Positions 19,712-31,424 of a stretch of 64,000 nucleotides of DNA are shown piece by piece. The notes under the pieces are model-generated. The model ran no database searches, was not told the origin of the DNA, and saw nothing but the letters and a program-made list of their open reading frames with translations. Origin of the DNA: Phellopilus nigrolimitatus (lineage: Eukaryota; Basidiomycota; Agaricomycetes; Hymenochaetales; Hymenochaetaceae); NCBI GenBank assembly GCA_021029095.1, contig JAJOHG010000041.1:124001-188000 (forward strand), read 5' to 3'. The position numbers and the translations under genes were made by a program. Position 1 is the first letter of the stretch, and each line of letters starts with the position of its first letter.

Positions 19712-22700
19712 TCATTGGATTTCCGCGAAAATCGATGATAGGTTTCCCGCCAACTGCGTGTCGCCCCACGCCTTGACGTATGTGAGCCTCGCGCTTTTCC
19801 GATCTTCATTGCACTCATAACATTTCGGAGGAAGATAAGCATTGTCGCCGTGCGTCTGTGTGTAATGTGCAATGTCCTTCACAACGTCCGGACGAGTCTG
19901 ACCGACGACGGCGTGGAGCAGCATCCGCGCACGCTTCTCGCGAACGACTCCGGATTCCTCCTGCAGATCGGGCCAGATGCTGCACGCGACATGGTGCACG
20001 GCGACAAAGCGCACAAAACCGGAAAGCGTCCACTTGGTGAGCGCGCGCAGGTACCATCCAAGCATCTCTGCGTTCGTCTCAGACGGCCACAGGTACGACT
20101 TGAGGTCCGGCGCGAGCACCTCGTCGATCGGCGTCTGAATGGTGCGCACAACGTGTCCAAAATCGCCCCAAAGGTGTTTGCGATAATCGATTGCATATGC
20201 CATACTTGTCGGCGGCAGAAGCAGGCGGGCAAATGTGCGATGTGATAATGAGATTGCATCGTACAACGCGATAAAATCGGTGTAGAATTGGTAGAACGGC
20301 GTCCCGGCGCCAAGAAACCCCTTTGATACGTCTTCCAGTGTCACTGACGGTGAAGGCGACGTTCTTGGCATTTGAGCTTCACCATATGAGAAGGGCTTCA
20401 AGAGCTCGTCCATTAATCGCCCGACGACTGTGTCGCGGAAGACCTCCTCACTCGAGTCGCTCTGTTGCTGATTGTGCTCAAGCATGAACACTTTCATACA
20501 CGTGAACGCCGCGTGCTCCATGCTCATTGTAAAATCATCAAAACCCCCTACTCTCAACGTAGTTTGCAGACGATTTAACAGTGAGAGAGAAGCCTGAACA
20601 AGCTCCGTCTCCGATGCGCTCCAGGACTCAGGTACTGCGTTGGGGTTAGTCAGCACAGCTGACGTCCCGGATCGCAGGAGGTGGTCCAGTGCGACGCATG
20701 GCCAGTCGCGGCTGAGCGGAAGACCGAAGTGCGCCTTGCTTGATGACGTGCGTGGGCGGAATTCTGCGGGAAGACACTGCGTCGTGCATAGCTGAATCGA
20801 GTTTGGAGTTGCGACGCGCGGCGACAAATAAATTTCTTCGTCTGGCCTAACCAGATTTTTGAAGAAAGGGCGAAGCAAAGCGAACTTGCCAGCAAGTTCA
20901 CTCTGTGCCTCCTCAACCTCAGAAGTCTCGTCGATAAGTCGCAGTGCGATTTCTTCTTCTCCTGGAAGAAGCCTTTCCAGTACGGCGATACCAAGCGGCA
21001 GACAGGCATTATCGGCAGACAAGGCGCGGGATAGCTTGACGCAAAATGCGAGGAGAACACTAGACGACTGCAAATGCAGACACCGAATCCTCGCGACTAG
21101 CTTACTCTGGTCGCCGCCTAACTTTTCCAGGCTTCGATTCCATATGGGGTGCGAGATGAGATCGTGCGCCAATGATAACAGAAGGGAGTGTGCATCAAGG
21201 ACCCAGGACGGTGCAACAGTCGAGTTTGCAGCATCGCCATCGGCAGAGCTTGAATCTCGTTTCTGCACACAGGCCAGACACAACCTCGTAAACTCGCTTA
21301 AAGTCCAACTCAGTGCATCTATATTCCCAAGATACGATGCCCACTCCTGGAAAGCGCATTCATCATTCGGCGGATTCGACAGCATTTGTCGCAGAGACGT
21401 AATCACGCCAGTGATCACTGCTTTTTCCTCCTGCAAGCCCGACGACCACGTCTCTGCGACGGCCATACAAACAATATTTCGCTCGCCCTGCCCAGCCTTG
21501 GCGCTGTTCACGCGGCATCCCTCCAGCCACGCAGCGAGGGCACCCCATAGCGAAGCCCAGACCCGCTCATTCGAGCTCCTCCCCTTGCTTAGAAGCATCT
21601 TCCTGAAGCCTAGAAGATCGTCGCCCCACGTCCACCCGATGACCTGACTCCATAGCAGGTCGTGGGTCGGTGTCGTCCGGTGTGGGTCGCGTGCGCATAC
21701 CATCCAGGCGTCTAAAACGCACAACCAGGCTATTCTCAGCTGGTCCGACACCTCTCCAACTTCCGAGAACAGAGATGCCGAGAGTCTCCCGAAGTGTTCC
21801 GCAGCAGTTGTCGCGACGCCCGCGTACACGCCATACCGCGCGAGGACGGCGTACAGATCGAGCGTCCCACATAATAGTGCCTCTGCAAGAGGACGCGGGA
21901 AAGGGGAGGTCGACAGAGGCACATTGGTCGTGACGAACCTCAGGAGCGCATCGGCGGGGCCTTCAAGAGCCTTCGCATTTGCACGCGAGGAGATCGCTAG
22001 TGTGTGGAGCAGGCGAAGAGCAAGTGGGTCCGGGAGCGAATCGTTCGCGGAGGGCGGGATGGGTGTAAGAAGAAAGGCGCGAACAATGTTACCGACGAGC
22101 TGGGGCGTTTCTGAGATCGCGTTGGCGATCTTGACGGAATGCCGTGCGAGTCGATGTGTGATAGAGAGAAGCTGAGACAGGGATTCGCGTGGGAGATCGG
22201 AAACGTCGAGATGCGATGCTATTTGACCGAGTAACGTGGGAAACGGGAGGGAGGACAGAGGGTCATTCGTCGAGATCGCATCCTTCGACTCAAGTTCTTC
22301 ACTCGTATTCAAATTGAGCGGTCGAAGCTCAACACCTTCTAATCGTTCCGCCAATTCTTCGTCCCAAAAGACAACACATGTCCAGATGAGGTTGATGGCC
22401 TGTACTACCAAGCTTCCCTTCTCTGCCAGCGCCGCCAAGCCCACCGCCAGAGATCTGGCTCGTATACTCTCCTGATCTCGCAGTCCCTCTACCTCGGGTT
22501 CCCTGAGCACAAGCCGACGCATGAGCTTCGTAAGCACACCGAGGACAGATGCGCGCTGCGCAGGCACGCTCGAGCGCGCAAGGAGGAGCAAATCCACGAA
22601 AGTATAGCCTGCCGCAGCCGATGGCCCGCCATGGTGATGGAGACCCAAGTGTGTGGGAAGCTCAGCCCACTGCTCTGGCGGGACGAGCGCGCCCGACAGA

Positions 22701-24255
22701 TCAAAGCGCGGTTCGGCGTGATGCTCAAGTTCAGACGCATTTCCGGCCTCGATCCATTCCAGATTGGGATCATGGGCAGGCATATTTGGGAAGAAACGAC
22801 GCCGGATATCCTCCGGGGTTCCCTCCTCAGGTACAATTTCTGCGCTCGACGAATCCGCGGTCTGAGGAAAGTCATTTCCTTTGATGTCCTCTATCAATTC
22901 GACATCGCCGCAGTTCACATCCGGAGGAGGAGGGAGTAAGAGGCCAACTGGCCGACGCGGAGATGACGGTTCGGACTGGAAGACATGCACATCGTCCGGT
23001 GTCACATCTGCAAACCGCAGTTTGCGTGTTTTTCCGGGCGTAGAGCTTCGTGAAGTTGGCGGCGTGCTTGAGACGAGTATCCCGCGAGGAGAAGCGAGTC
23101 CTATTGCGTTGCTTTGTCAAATTTCCTACGAGAACATCGGAATGTTACGCACTGCTATGAACGTGAAGCCGATTTGGAGTGGGTTGAAGTATTTCATCGT
23201 CTGAAGATTATGAGTTCGCTTTATATTTCAGAAAGAACACGCTCCATACCATCTCTTTGCCTCTTCTTTCCCTGATCGCTAAGCACGGAAGGATCCTCAG
23301 GAGTATCGGTGTGTATAGGTTCAACGTGTGTTTCAGTACCGAGCTTCTCTACAGACCACAAACCAAAAGTCAGCCACAAAATTTAGCAGTCTAGCAACGT
23401 ATTAGATTTCCTTACTCTGGCTACTTGCGGGAGAATGAAGTACATCTACGAAAAAGCGGAGAGTTAGCCACAGGAACAAAAACGTCACAAGCAAGTAGAA
23501 CATTGGGATATATGTTTCGCGCATTGCAGTGTTTGACCTGCACGGCACTTCATGTAACATGCAAGTTACAACGCGGGAGTAGCGTGCAACAGACATGCAG
23601 TAGGCACCCACTGTAAGAAGCTACACGAAAACCATTCCAAGCGCACCTTTTTCTGGTAGCTTCCCAGTCCGCGCATCCCTTGCTCGCCGAAGCAATTCAC
23701 CCACTTCCGGACCGAGTTGTTCGAGAATTTCAGCTCGATGGCGTTCTCGCTCGGCCTCAGTCATATTATCGACCCTGCGCTCGTTGTCCTGTGTCATTTG
23801 CACCTTCCATCTTTCTTCGTCCGAACCGAGAGTTGTTCTAGGTGTCGTCGACTTTCTCCGGGGCTCGAGGTCGCTATCTGACCCAGCCGACGTCTGGCCT
23901 TATCGATTCGAAAACGCGTATAAATGTTGTGTGAGCTGGCGAGCATGGAGACGAGTCGCACTAACTCACCATTCGAGAACGGTCTTTCTCCCTCTTCCAC
24001 TTGAGGCTCAGAAAGCAGCGCCCCACTTCGCTGAACAACCGGCACATCTCTTACCCTTGATTCTTCCGCGTTCTGCGTTCCGGGCGCGCTTCGTTTCGCC
24101 TCCCTAGCTCGAGCGAACGCGCTCTTCGAACGGTGCTGGACAGACGGAAATCCTGTCAACGGCGCGGATGATGCAACATTGAATGATGATCGGGCACCAG
24201 ATGGGCGCTCTACGACCGAGCCGACGAGTGATGGAAGTGGTTGTGGTCTCGACAT
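19712..24255 (-). CDS. RPAP1: RNA polymerase II-associated protein 1 (RPAP1/Rba50 family)
   Basis: Five exons read by eye: 24255-23970, 23877-23647, 23445-23416, 23348-23250 and 23100-19712, all GT-AG and in phase, giving about 1344 residues. RPAP1 (yeast Rba50) helps assemble and import RNA polymerase II together with the GPN GTPases. The N-terminal RPAP1_N domain is seen as 'EERWKVQMTQDNERRVDNMT' and 'ERHRAEILEQLGPEVGELLR' (residues about 120-170). The RPAP1_C domain is seen as 'EPRFDLSGALVPPEQWAELP', 'THLGLHHHGGPSAAAGYTFV' and 'LARSSVPAQRASVLGVL' (about 340-410). The rest is a long helical, HEAT-like C-terminal region. Exon 3 is only 30 nt. The start ATG gives 'MSRPQPLPSLVG'. No frame break was seen. 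The F-box gene downstream of its promoter is divergent (+). Confidence is high for family and structure. Confidence 0.92.
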
Positions 24256-24592
24256 GAAATGTGGTAAAGCAAATGCATTGCAAATTCCTGGCTGGGTAAA
24301 GGTTGGCACTGCACCAGCACCACTCCGTTTCCGTTATGGTTCACGTGACACCTTTAGTGGCTTCAACGAGTCAACCTCAAGTCCAAGCGGTTTCAGACTT
24401 GAACAGGAACCGTCACTCAACCGATTCGAATTTAACACAAAGGATTGAAAGCATTCGGCTCCCGCTTGTCTGACTATCTTGGTCTCGCGTTTGCCTGCAA
24501 TCTGCTGGTAAGTTTCAAAATCCCTTTGGGCGGACTTCCTGACATTGACATCTTGTTCACCATGCGAAGCAAAGGCAACTTATCTGGATCAT

Positions 24593-26301
24593 ATGCTTTT
24601 AAGAATCGGTCGGGAAGGAGGACTCAGCATTGCCGATCTTCCCACAGAGATTCTACAGCTCATAATTGCCTACTTGAAATGGAACGGGTCCGATCCGGAG
24701 ACACCCACAGTTGTCAACTATGCCTGGAGGGCATACCTACACTCGATCAAAGGTCTCGTTCTCGTATGCAGACGCTGGTGCGCTCTCGCCACTCCGATCT
24801 TATACTCTTTTGTCTATCTTCGCGACGTAGGTCAGCTGTCGGCTTTAGTCCGGACGCTCCAGGAGGATCGCCTTGCACAGCCTAGCCTTCAAAAACGCCA
24901 CGACTGTTGGATCAAGCACTTATACATCATGTTTTACATTCCGCCGAGCTGGTATGAAGTTTGTCGCTCAGATCTTTTGCGCCTTTTTGTATCGTGCTCA
25001 GCATCAGTGCAAACGATCGTACATGAGCCTAACTTGCAATACCAGATCTGTCGGGACTTCTCTTTTTTCAAAATAATTGAGTCGAAACTACTTCAATATC
25101 CCCTTCCAGATCCTCGAACTTCTACGCGTCGACATACTCACACCAGCAAGATGTCTTTCAGGATATTTGCTGCCCATTCGATTTTTCCGGCTCTCAGGGA
25201 ACTGCGCCTCGACATGTCCCTTCCTGCCCAGCACATACTGGCCAGAAAGATAACCGAGAAAGGTTATCCTTCCTCGCTTAGAGGTGCTCGTTTGTGATGT
25301 GTCTGAAGCTGAGGAATTTGAAAACTGCTGAAATCCTCATCAAGTACTGCTTTCTCCCGAAATTGCGAACATTGCGCGTACGTGCATGTATAAAGCCTAA
25401 ATTCGAAGATTATTCCTGCCCCGATGTTGAAACCCTGATCAGAGTAATGCAAAAGCTTTGCGCATCCTATGGAACATCCTTAACAACTTTGACGCTCGAT
25501 TTTGGTTCATGCGCATTACCAAGGCGTCAAGCGATGGACTGGATTTTCACGCAGTGTCCCAGACTCGAGTTGCTCGAATGCTCAGATCACGTTGCTCCCT
25601 CGCTCATCCGATCCGCAGTAGAAAAACTGTCGTCAGACAAGAGACCCGTGCATACCTCCCTGCGGCGCATTGGGTTGCTGGCGTCGGTGGAGTTCGATTT
25701 TGATGCTATGACGCCAGAATTGAGTACAGCGTTCCCAGCATTGGACGCGATAGTAGTCCATGACTATTATTTGCTCACCATCCCTGACCCATTCACCGGG
25801 ATTGAAAATATCGTCTTATTACGGCATAACTTGCACGACTGGATTGCAGTCGCTAGAGACAAAGGTGTACGACTACTCGACTCCGAAGATCGAAACATCT
25901 CCATTGTTGATGATGTCCCTGGCTTGGATGTCGATAACATCGAGGATGATCCCGACTACGGAAGCGGCAGCGAGTGTAGTTTCGCCTACGGAACTGATAA
26001 CGAGGGTAATTACGTTTACGAAACTGACAGTTACGATGAAGACTATTATTCAGAAGGCCCGGACTCGGACTCGGAAGAAGATTGGGATGGCGAACATATG
26101 ACGAGGGAGCTGGCGCCAGAGCCTTCGAACGCGGAGCAATCCGGAGTTGGACGTGAGGAGGCGCAAAGGATATACACGAACTGGCTTGAATTGGGTGCAG
26201 ATGTATGTGCCGTCCATTACTTCACTTTTTTGAGCAGTTATTGATCTTGACAGATGCAGATGGTTGACACCGACTCAGACTCGGACGCGTCAGCTGCTTG
26301 A
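24593..26301 (+). pseudogene. F-box protein, paralogue 1 (two frameshifts)
   Basis: Member of an F-box family with four copies in this window. The N-terminal F-box reads 'IADLPTEILQLIIAYLKW...LVLVCRRWCALATPILYS', followed by 'YLRDVGQLSALVRTLQEDR', a leucine-rich-like middle ('LPRLEVLVCDV', 'PKLRTLRV', 'SLTTLTLDFG') and an acidic Asp/Glu/Ser tail ('YSEGPDSDSEEDWDGEHM'). A final intron (26203-26253) is followed by a tiny exon ending 'DTDSDSDASAA', a structure shared with the paralogues. Compared with the copy at 45976, the frame must shift by +1 at about 25270 and again by +1 at about 25315, within 50 nt. The gene is therefore either recently dead or carries sequence errors. F-box proteins are substrate adaptors of SCF ubiquitin ligases; the substrate is unknown. 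The start is taken at the first in-frame ATG ('MLLRIGREGG'). Confidence 0.7.
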
Positions 26302-26309
26302 AGATGCCT

Positions 26310-27280
26310 ACTAAAGGATATACACACGATTGTTAAGAACATATGTTGTCGCTGCTCCGGTGGTTGAAGGATATATGTTTGCTGTGTAGGCCATATGTTC
26401 ATTTGACTTGTCCTGACATTCCGAAGCTATCGCGCGTTCGCAGTTCTCGCCGTAAACTCTCTGACAAGAAATTTTGTATATGCATGTACTGTACATGTGT
26501 ATTGCCAATAATAGACCAAAGGGATTTTTTATTTATTATGTCTTTACGAAATGATCCATGATCCATGGTGACTCAAACCTACCAATCTTCTCTCTAACAA
26601 TCTGACGAAAGCTAGCACAGAGCTTTTTAGGAGGTTTAGGAGTGGATTGTGCGCAGTCCGACGACACTTATAGCCGTTGACCAAAGCATCGCACTGGCAT
26701 ACTCTCCTGGAGACTGTTGAAAATATGAGAGGCGATGTCGCCAGCAGTCGCGCAGTGTGTCCGTCTGTCCCGTTGGCGGTGGGCAAACGCAAGATAGCTA
26801 TATGCTAGTTGCTTACTAATCTACCCGATTTGTTCGTTGACCGAAACAGATTTCTGCGTGTTCGCTGAAATTCCAACAGAGACTCCGTCCTTTTTGCTCC
26901 TCCATTCCGATTTTATATTCCATCGCTCAGCTTCGCCGACAATTGGCTATCGGCGTTGGACATCGTAATAAAATTGCAGTGCTCCTCCAAGCATGAAAAA
27001 TGCTAGTGTCACACTAAAACATTCATTATCTCGTTTTTCGTCTGTTGCGACACGTCTTCGTCTTACACTCAGCATCAATCGAAGCACGTATGTAGGTACG
27101 TCTTGACAATTATGCCTGGAACTTCTCCTCAATGGGCTAGAGCTTGAATGGAGTCCTTGGATGAATAACGATGGTCGCCACTAGAACGAGACAGGTGAGG
27201 GTTTTATTATAGAATATTTGCGTAAAGCTAATTTGAAAAACATAGTGACTGGGCGCCTAATCACACTTCTTACTCCCCGT
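26310..27280. other. Intergenic, no gene seen
   Basis: Short open frames on both strands (for example 26792-26544, minus) show no family features. No repeats stand out. Confidence 0.4.
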
Positions 27281-27284
27281 GACA

Positions 27285-27440
27285 TCGAACCTTCAATTCC
27301 TTGCCAATCGGTTTTCAATTGACTTCCTGGGTATTCCGCCGTACTTCCAGGACAATTCTTCAAATAAGTTATACTTAAGATCACGGAAATACGTTCCGTC
27401 ATGATGCGTAGTTCCGCTTTAAGCGTACTGTCTTCCACTT
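27285..27440 (+). repeat. Duplicated block Y (copy 1)
   Basis: Runs from 'accttcaattccttgcc' to 'ccgctttaagcgtactg' and matches the reverse complement of about 38880-39035 with few differences. Copy 1 lies upstream of the truncated secreted-protein gene. Copy 2 lies between the second P450 and the third secreted-protein gene. Confidence 0.8.
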
Positions 27441-27630
27441 AAACAGAAGAATCGGTTGACAAGCGCTTGACCATTCAGATTTCTTGTTGGTCGGGAAATC
27501 CGAGGCTATTTGCATGTGCTGGAGTATCTTCTCTTTAACAATTACTCTTTTTTTGCTTTGGTTTTCGCTAATACTGCAACCAAATCCTCCAGATCCTCCA
27601 GATCCTCAGCGCCGAGTCCCCATTAGAAAG

Positions 27631-27915
27631 ATGAAGTTCCTCAAACTAATTGACTTTGCCTTTTCCTCGCTCTCGGTTGCTGTTTTGGTGCCCCCGGTGT
27701 ATTACCCGCCAGACGGCACCTACTACGTGAAGTTGAAGCAGCGACCAGATTCACAAAGAATATCTCTAACTGTTTTTCTCATTTTCCGGCAAGGTAAGCC
27801 GCCGTCAGCCAGTGAGTTATATAATAAGATCACACCTACAAACAGCAGCCAACAAAACATTACTCAAGTCAACAAATCGCTTTTTATGGACGGCGATCGC
27901 GTCCAAGCTCTGTAG
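27631..27915 (+). pseudogene. Truncated small secreted protein, family copy 1
   Basis: Begins 'MKFLKLIDFAFSSLSVAVLV' followed by 'PPVYYPPDGTYYV', closely matching the first 33 residues of the copies at 32303 and 37866 (signal peptide, then 'PPxYYPxxGxYYV'). After that the homology ends, and about 60 residues of unrelated sequence follow to a stop. The conserved body ('AHxTIAEGNPIxGYxMT...' and the C-terminal 'NQRWxFVPxDQI') is missing. It is therefore a 5' stub fused to foreign sequence, next to the P450 and duplicated block Y. Confidence 0.65.
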
Positions 27916-28151
27916 TGAGCTTCAAAGCCGACATGAATTGCTCAACTTTGAGCTCCCCTGATAGGCGAAACGGCCTCTCAGCAGCTCATCTACGACAGGC
28001 TCATGTTAGTATCGGAGGACCGCCACGACGATATTTCCTCAATACCTTTCTCGAAGTGCGATGTGTCAGATATTCTTTCCTTCGCTGGGCGCTGTGAAAC
28101 CTCGCGTTATCGGCTTTACATATACGTCGAATGGTGCCAGTGCTGCGCAGC

Positions 28152-28405
28152 GTGAATTCGATAGCGAGAGAAACCAGGTTTGTCGTAGGTTCTCTGGTCA
28201 TGACCGACATGAACGCGTTCTCCTGAGCTTCGGAATTTCAAATCCATCCTCGAGCATTCTTAAAGCCGTCATAACTACACACATTGAATTCGCAGGAAGC
28301 CAAGTTTGTCGTAGATTCTCTGGTCATGGCCGAAAGGAACGCGTTATCCTGAGTTTTTGACAGTCAATTCCGCTCTCGAGCATTCTTAAAACCGTCAGTG
28401 ACCAC
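28152..28405 (+). repeat. Tandem duplication in the P450-A upstream region
   Basis: A unit of about 126-132 bp containing 'tttgtcgtag.ttctctggtcatg.ccg' and 'ctcgagcattcttaaa.ccgtc' occurs twice (about 28153-28284 and 28285-28405). Arm B has it once (about 41870-41950), so this is an arm-specific promoter-proximal duplication. Confidence 0.8.
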
Positions 28406-28485
28406 TCACATGAATTGAATTCGAAGACATCGCTCTCTCTGCCTTCCCCCATCACTCGTCTCTCTCAACTTCAGCTCGCTTCAAC

Positions 28486-30810
28486 ATGTCGTTGTCTTTG
28501 GCTCAGGCCCTGCTGCTCTCCGTGTGCTCATACGCGCTCTGGCGCGTCGTGCGTCCATTTGTAATCAAGACCCCTCTGGCGGACATACCTGGCCCACCGA
28601 AGGCGTCATGGTGGAAAGGTAAACATGCAGTTATCTTTGCTGAGTTGATCTAACAATGACCGCGACTGCAATGCGTCGCGTCAGGCAACTTCCACAAGGT
28701 TTTCGACAGAAACGGCTGGCAGTTCCATCACGATATCGTTGAGAAGTATGGCGGTGTGGTCAAGCTGTCCATGCTTTTCGGGGTAAATATTCGTCTTTTT
28801 CAATTCATTTCTGGCTTACTGACTAGTAGTACCGTCGGCGTGTTGCAGGATGAACAGCTATACGTGACGGACCCTCTCGCGTTACATCATATTGTTGTCA
28901 AGGACCAGTATATTTACGAAGAGTCGAGCTCGTACATATCGTCCGTCGGCCACCTAATCCCTCATTAAGCTAGTGGTTGAGACCTTTTCAGGACGAATTC
29001 GCTTATTTATGGAAAGGGCCTTGTCTCTACCCTTGGTATGTTTTGACTTTAGAAGAGAGTTCAGGAAGCCGTGCTCATTTTCCACCTGTGTTTATAGGAG
29101 ACCACCACCGGAAGCAGCGCAAGATGCTCAACCCTGTCTTTTCGTTGAAGCATATGCGGGATCTCATTCCGATATTTTACCCCATTGCGCACGAGGCAAG
29201 CCCTTTGTACAGTTTTTCCGTTGAATCTAATCGAGTGTTCTCCCGCGTTTACTCCAATACAGTTGCGCGATATTCTTTCTCGTCAAGTCCGCAGCGGCGC
29301 CGAGGAAATTAATGTGATGAGCTGGATGTCCCGTGCAGCTCTTGAGTACGTCGGACAAGGTGGACTAGGTTATACATTTGAAGCTCTCAGCGGGACCAAG
29401 ACAAACACGTACAGCGAGGCGATCAAGTTACTTAGGTGACCAATCATAAACGGCTGTCCTCGTATCATAATTAAATTGTTTCTCAGCTTAACGAACTTCA
29501 GTCTGATGCTACCTCGTCAACTCCTGCCATGTGTCGACAACTTAGGGACGCCTGCGATCCGCAAGAAGATATTCGAATGGATACCGTACGATAAGTTCAA
29601 GATCATGCGCGAGCTTGTGGGAATCATGGACGTCACTTCGAAAAACATATTCCAGTCGAAGAAGAATGCATTGCTGGAAGGCGACGAAGCCGTCAAGGGA
29701 CAGGTTGGTAAGGGCAAGGATATCATGAGTGTTCTATGTGAGCATCTCTTACTTGGTCTTCGACGCGCGGGACTGATATATGCACTAGTAAGAGCCAATA
29801 TGGATGCTAAAGAGGAAGATCGTCTGCCCGAGTCGGAGCTTCTCGGTCAGATGAGGTACGCGGGCATCTCTGCTGTTATCGTTTTCTCGAGCTCTGACAA
29901 TGTGCGTGCAGCACCTTCATATTTGCTGGGCACGAAACGACGACAGGAGCGGTATGCCGCATCCTACACCAGCTGTCCCTTAATCCAGAGGTGCAGTCGA
30001 AACTTCGGGACGAGGTCACGGCGGCACGCAAGGAGTACGGCGACCTTGACTATGACATGCTCATGGGGCTACCGTACCTCGACGCTGTATGCCGCGAGAC
30101 GATGCGAGTTTTCCCTCCTGTTTCTCGGTTAACCCGGACGTATGAGCGTTTTGCATATGTTCATAACGCAGTTATTGATTTTCGCTGTTTGAACAGGACG
30201 AGGAAGGATGTGGTCATGCCTCTGCTTTGGCCGATCAAGTCGGCCGACGGGGAGTCAGAGATAAAGGAAATCCCGCTCAAGAAGAACACAGATGTGATCA
30301 TCTCGATCATAGGAGCGAACCGAAGCAAGAAAATCTGGGGCGAAGACGCGGAGGCGTGGAAGCCTGAGCGCTGGTTGCAGCCGCTGCCTGAAAGCGTGGC
30401 GAAGGCCCGTCTTCCGGGTGTGTATGCGTCGATGTGAGTTTGAAACTCTGTACTTTTGGTTATATCGGCTGAAAGAAAAATTATAGGATGACGTTTATTG
30501 GAGGCGGTCGGGCTTGCATGTACGTTAGGAATAGCCCATTCGGCGAATACGTTCTTAGCTGACCACCATTCCAGCGGATTCAAATTTGCCGAAATGGAGA
30601 TGAGTGAGTGGTTTTAACCAACCAAATGATCTCTCATACGTATATCCTTGCGGCGCAGAAATGGTCCTTTCGATTCTGCTCGAGGCGCTCGTCTTTGCCC
30701 CCGGACCAGACATCTTCTGGGCGATGAGCATGCAGGCGTCGCCTGTGCTTAAAGGCCAATCTGGCTTATATCCGCAGCTTCCTCTGAAAGTCTCGCTCGT
30801 CAGCCACTGA
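28486..30810 (+). CDS. Cytochrome P450, copy A
   Basis: A multi-exon, E-class microsomal P450. It opens with a membrane anchor ('LAQALLLSVCSYALWRV') and proline hinge ('ADIPGPPKASW'). Exons follow with 'HHRKQRKMLNPVF', the I-helix oxygen-binding motif AGHETT ('FIFAGHETTTGAV', about 29915), the ExxR motif ('CRETMRVFPPV'), the PERF-like 'WKPERWLQPLPESV' and the heme loop 'FIGGGRACIGFKFAE', whose Cys coordinates the heme. The codon for the residue after Cys is split by an intron. I could splice all segments in frame with short GT-AG introns (for example '...YEESSS|TNSLIYGKGLVSTLG|DHHRKQ' and 'SVLLRANMDAKEEDRLPESE'). The C-terminus is 'PQLPLKVSLVSH'. It is about 94% identical by eye to copy B. 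The subfamily and substrate are not assigned. Small secreted-protein genes flank it on both sides. Confidence 0.88.
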
Positions 30811-31424
30811 TCGGCTTGTACGTTATGTGTATAACTCGTGAGTGTGCTGTGTTGGAATCTGCTGCTCTTTCAGTATGCTCGGGAGGCGTAGAGAATACGG
30901 TAGGTTTGAGTCTCCGTATGTAAATGTAAATGCATGTAAATGTAAATGCAAATGTATTGCTTGTCATGTACCTGTACTTTGTGCTTTCAACAGGCTCAAA
31001 GAAATATAATAGCACTAACTTAACTAATACTCGCGACTAGGAATGGTATGTAAGGAAAAGCGAAAGGTAAAAAAAAAACCCCGATAAGTATTAAGAGAAA
31101 ACAGCTAAGAGGCCTGTCTTTCTTTCTTTCTTCTCGTTCCTGCTTGATGCTCATCAGAGAGAGGGGATAGGCGCGCAAAATCATGACCTTCGTGCCAATC
31201 GCGAAATAAATGAAAAAACCCTTCTTTCTTCTGCATAAACCGACAGTTCCAATTCATTCTCAGCAGTCCATTGTCTGTACCAGACGCGAGCTTCCGCTTC
31301 GAACATAACACGAAACGGGGCAGCCCCCTCCTACATACAATCTCACTAACCCACATAATCCTCCTCCTGTATACATACATACATGTATACATATGTACTA
31401 TATGTACAAGCAAAGAGAAGCCCT

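Larger units (their letters stand above)
27960..31012 (+). repeat. Inverted segmental duplication, arm A (contains P450 copy A)
   Basis: Matches the reverse complement of about 39258-42190 through the P450 gene and its flanks. On the left, 'gaccgccacgacgatatttcc' is shared with small differences. On the right, homology continues through 'ctgatcg..ttgtacgtt.tgtgtataactcgtgagtg' to 'aaagaaatataat.gcac'. The arms are about 3 kb and separated by about 8.2 kb. Confidence 0.85.
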
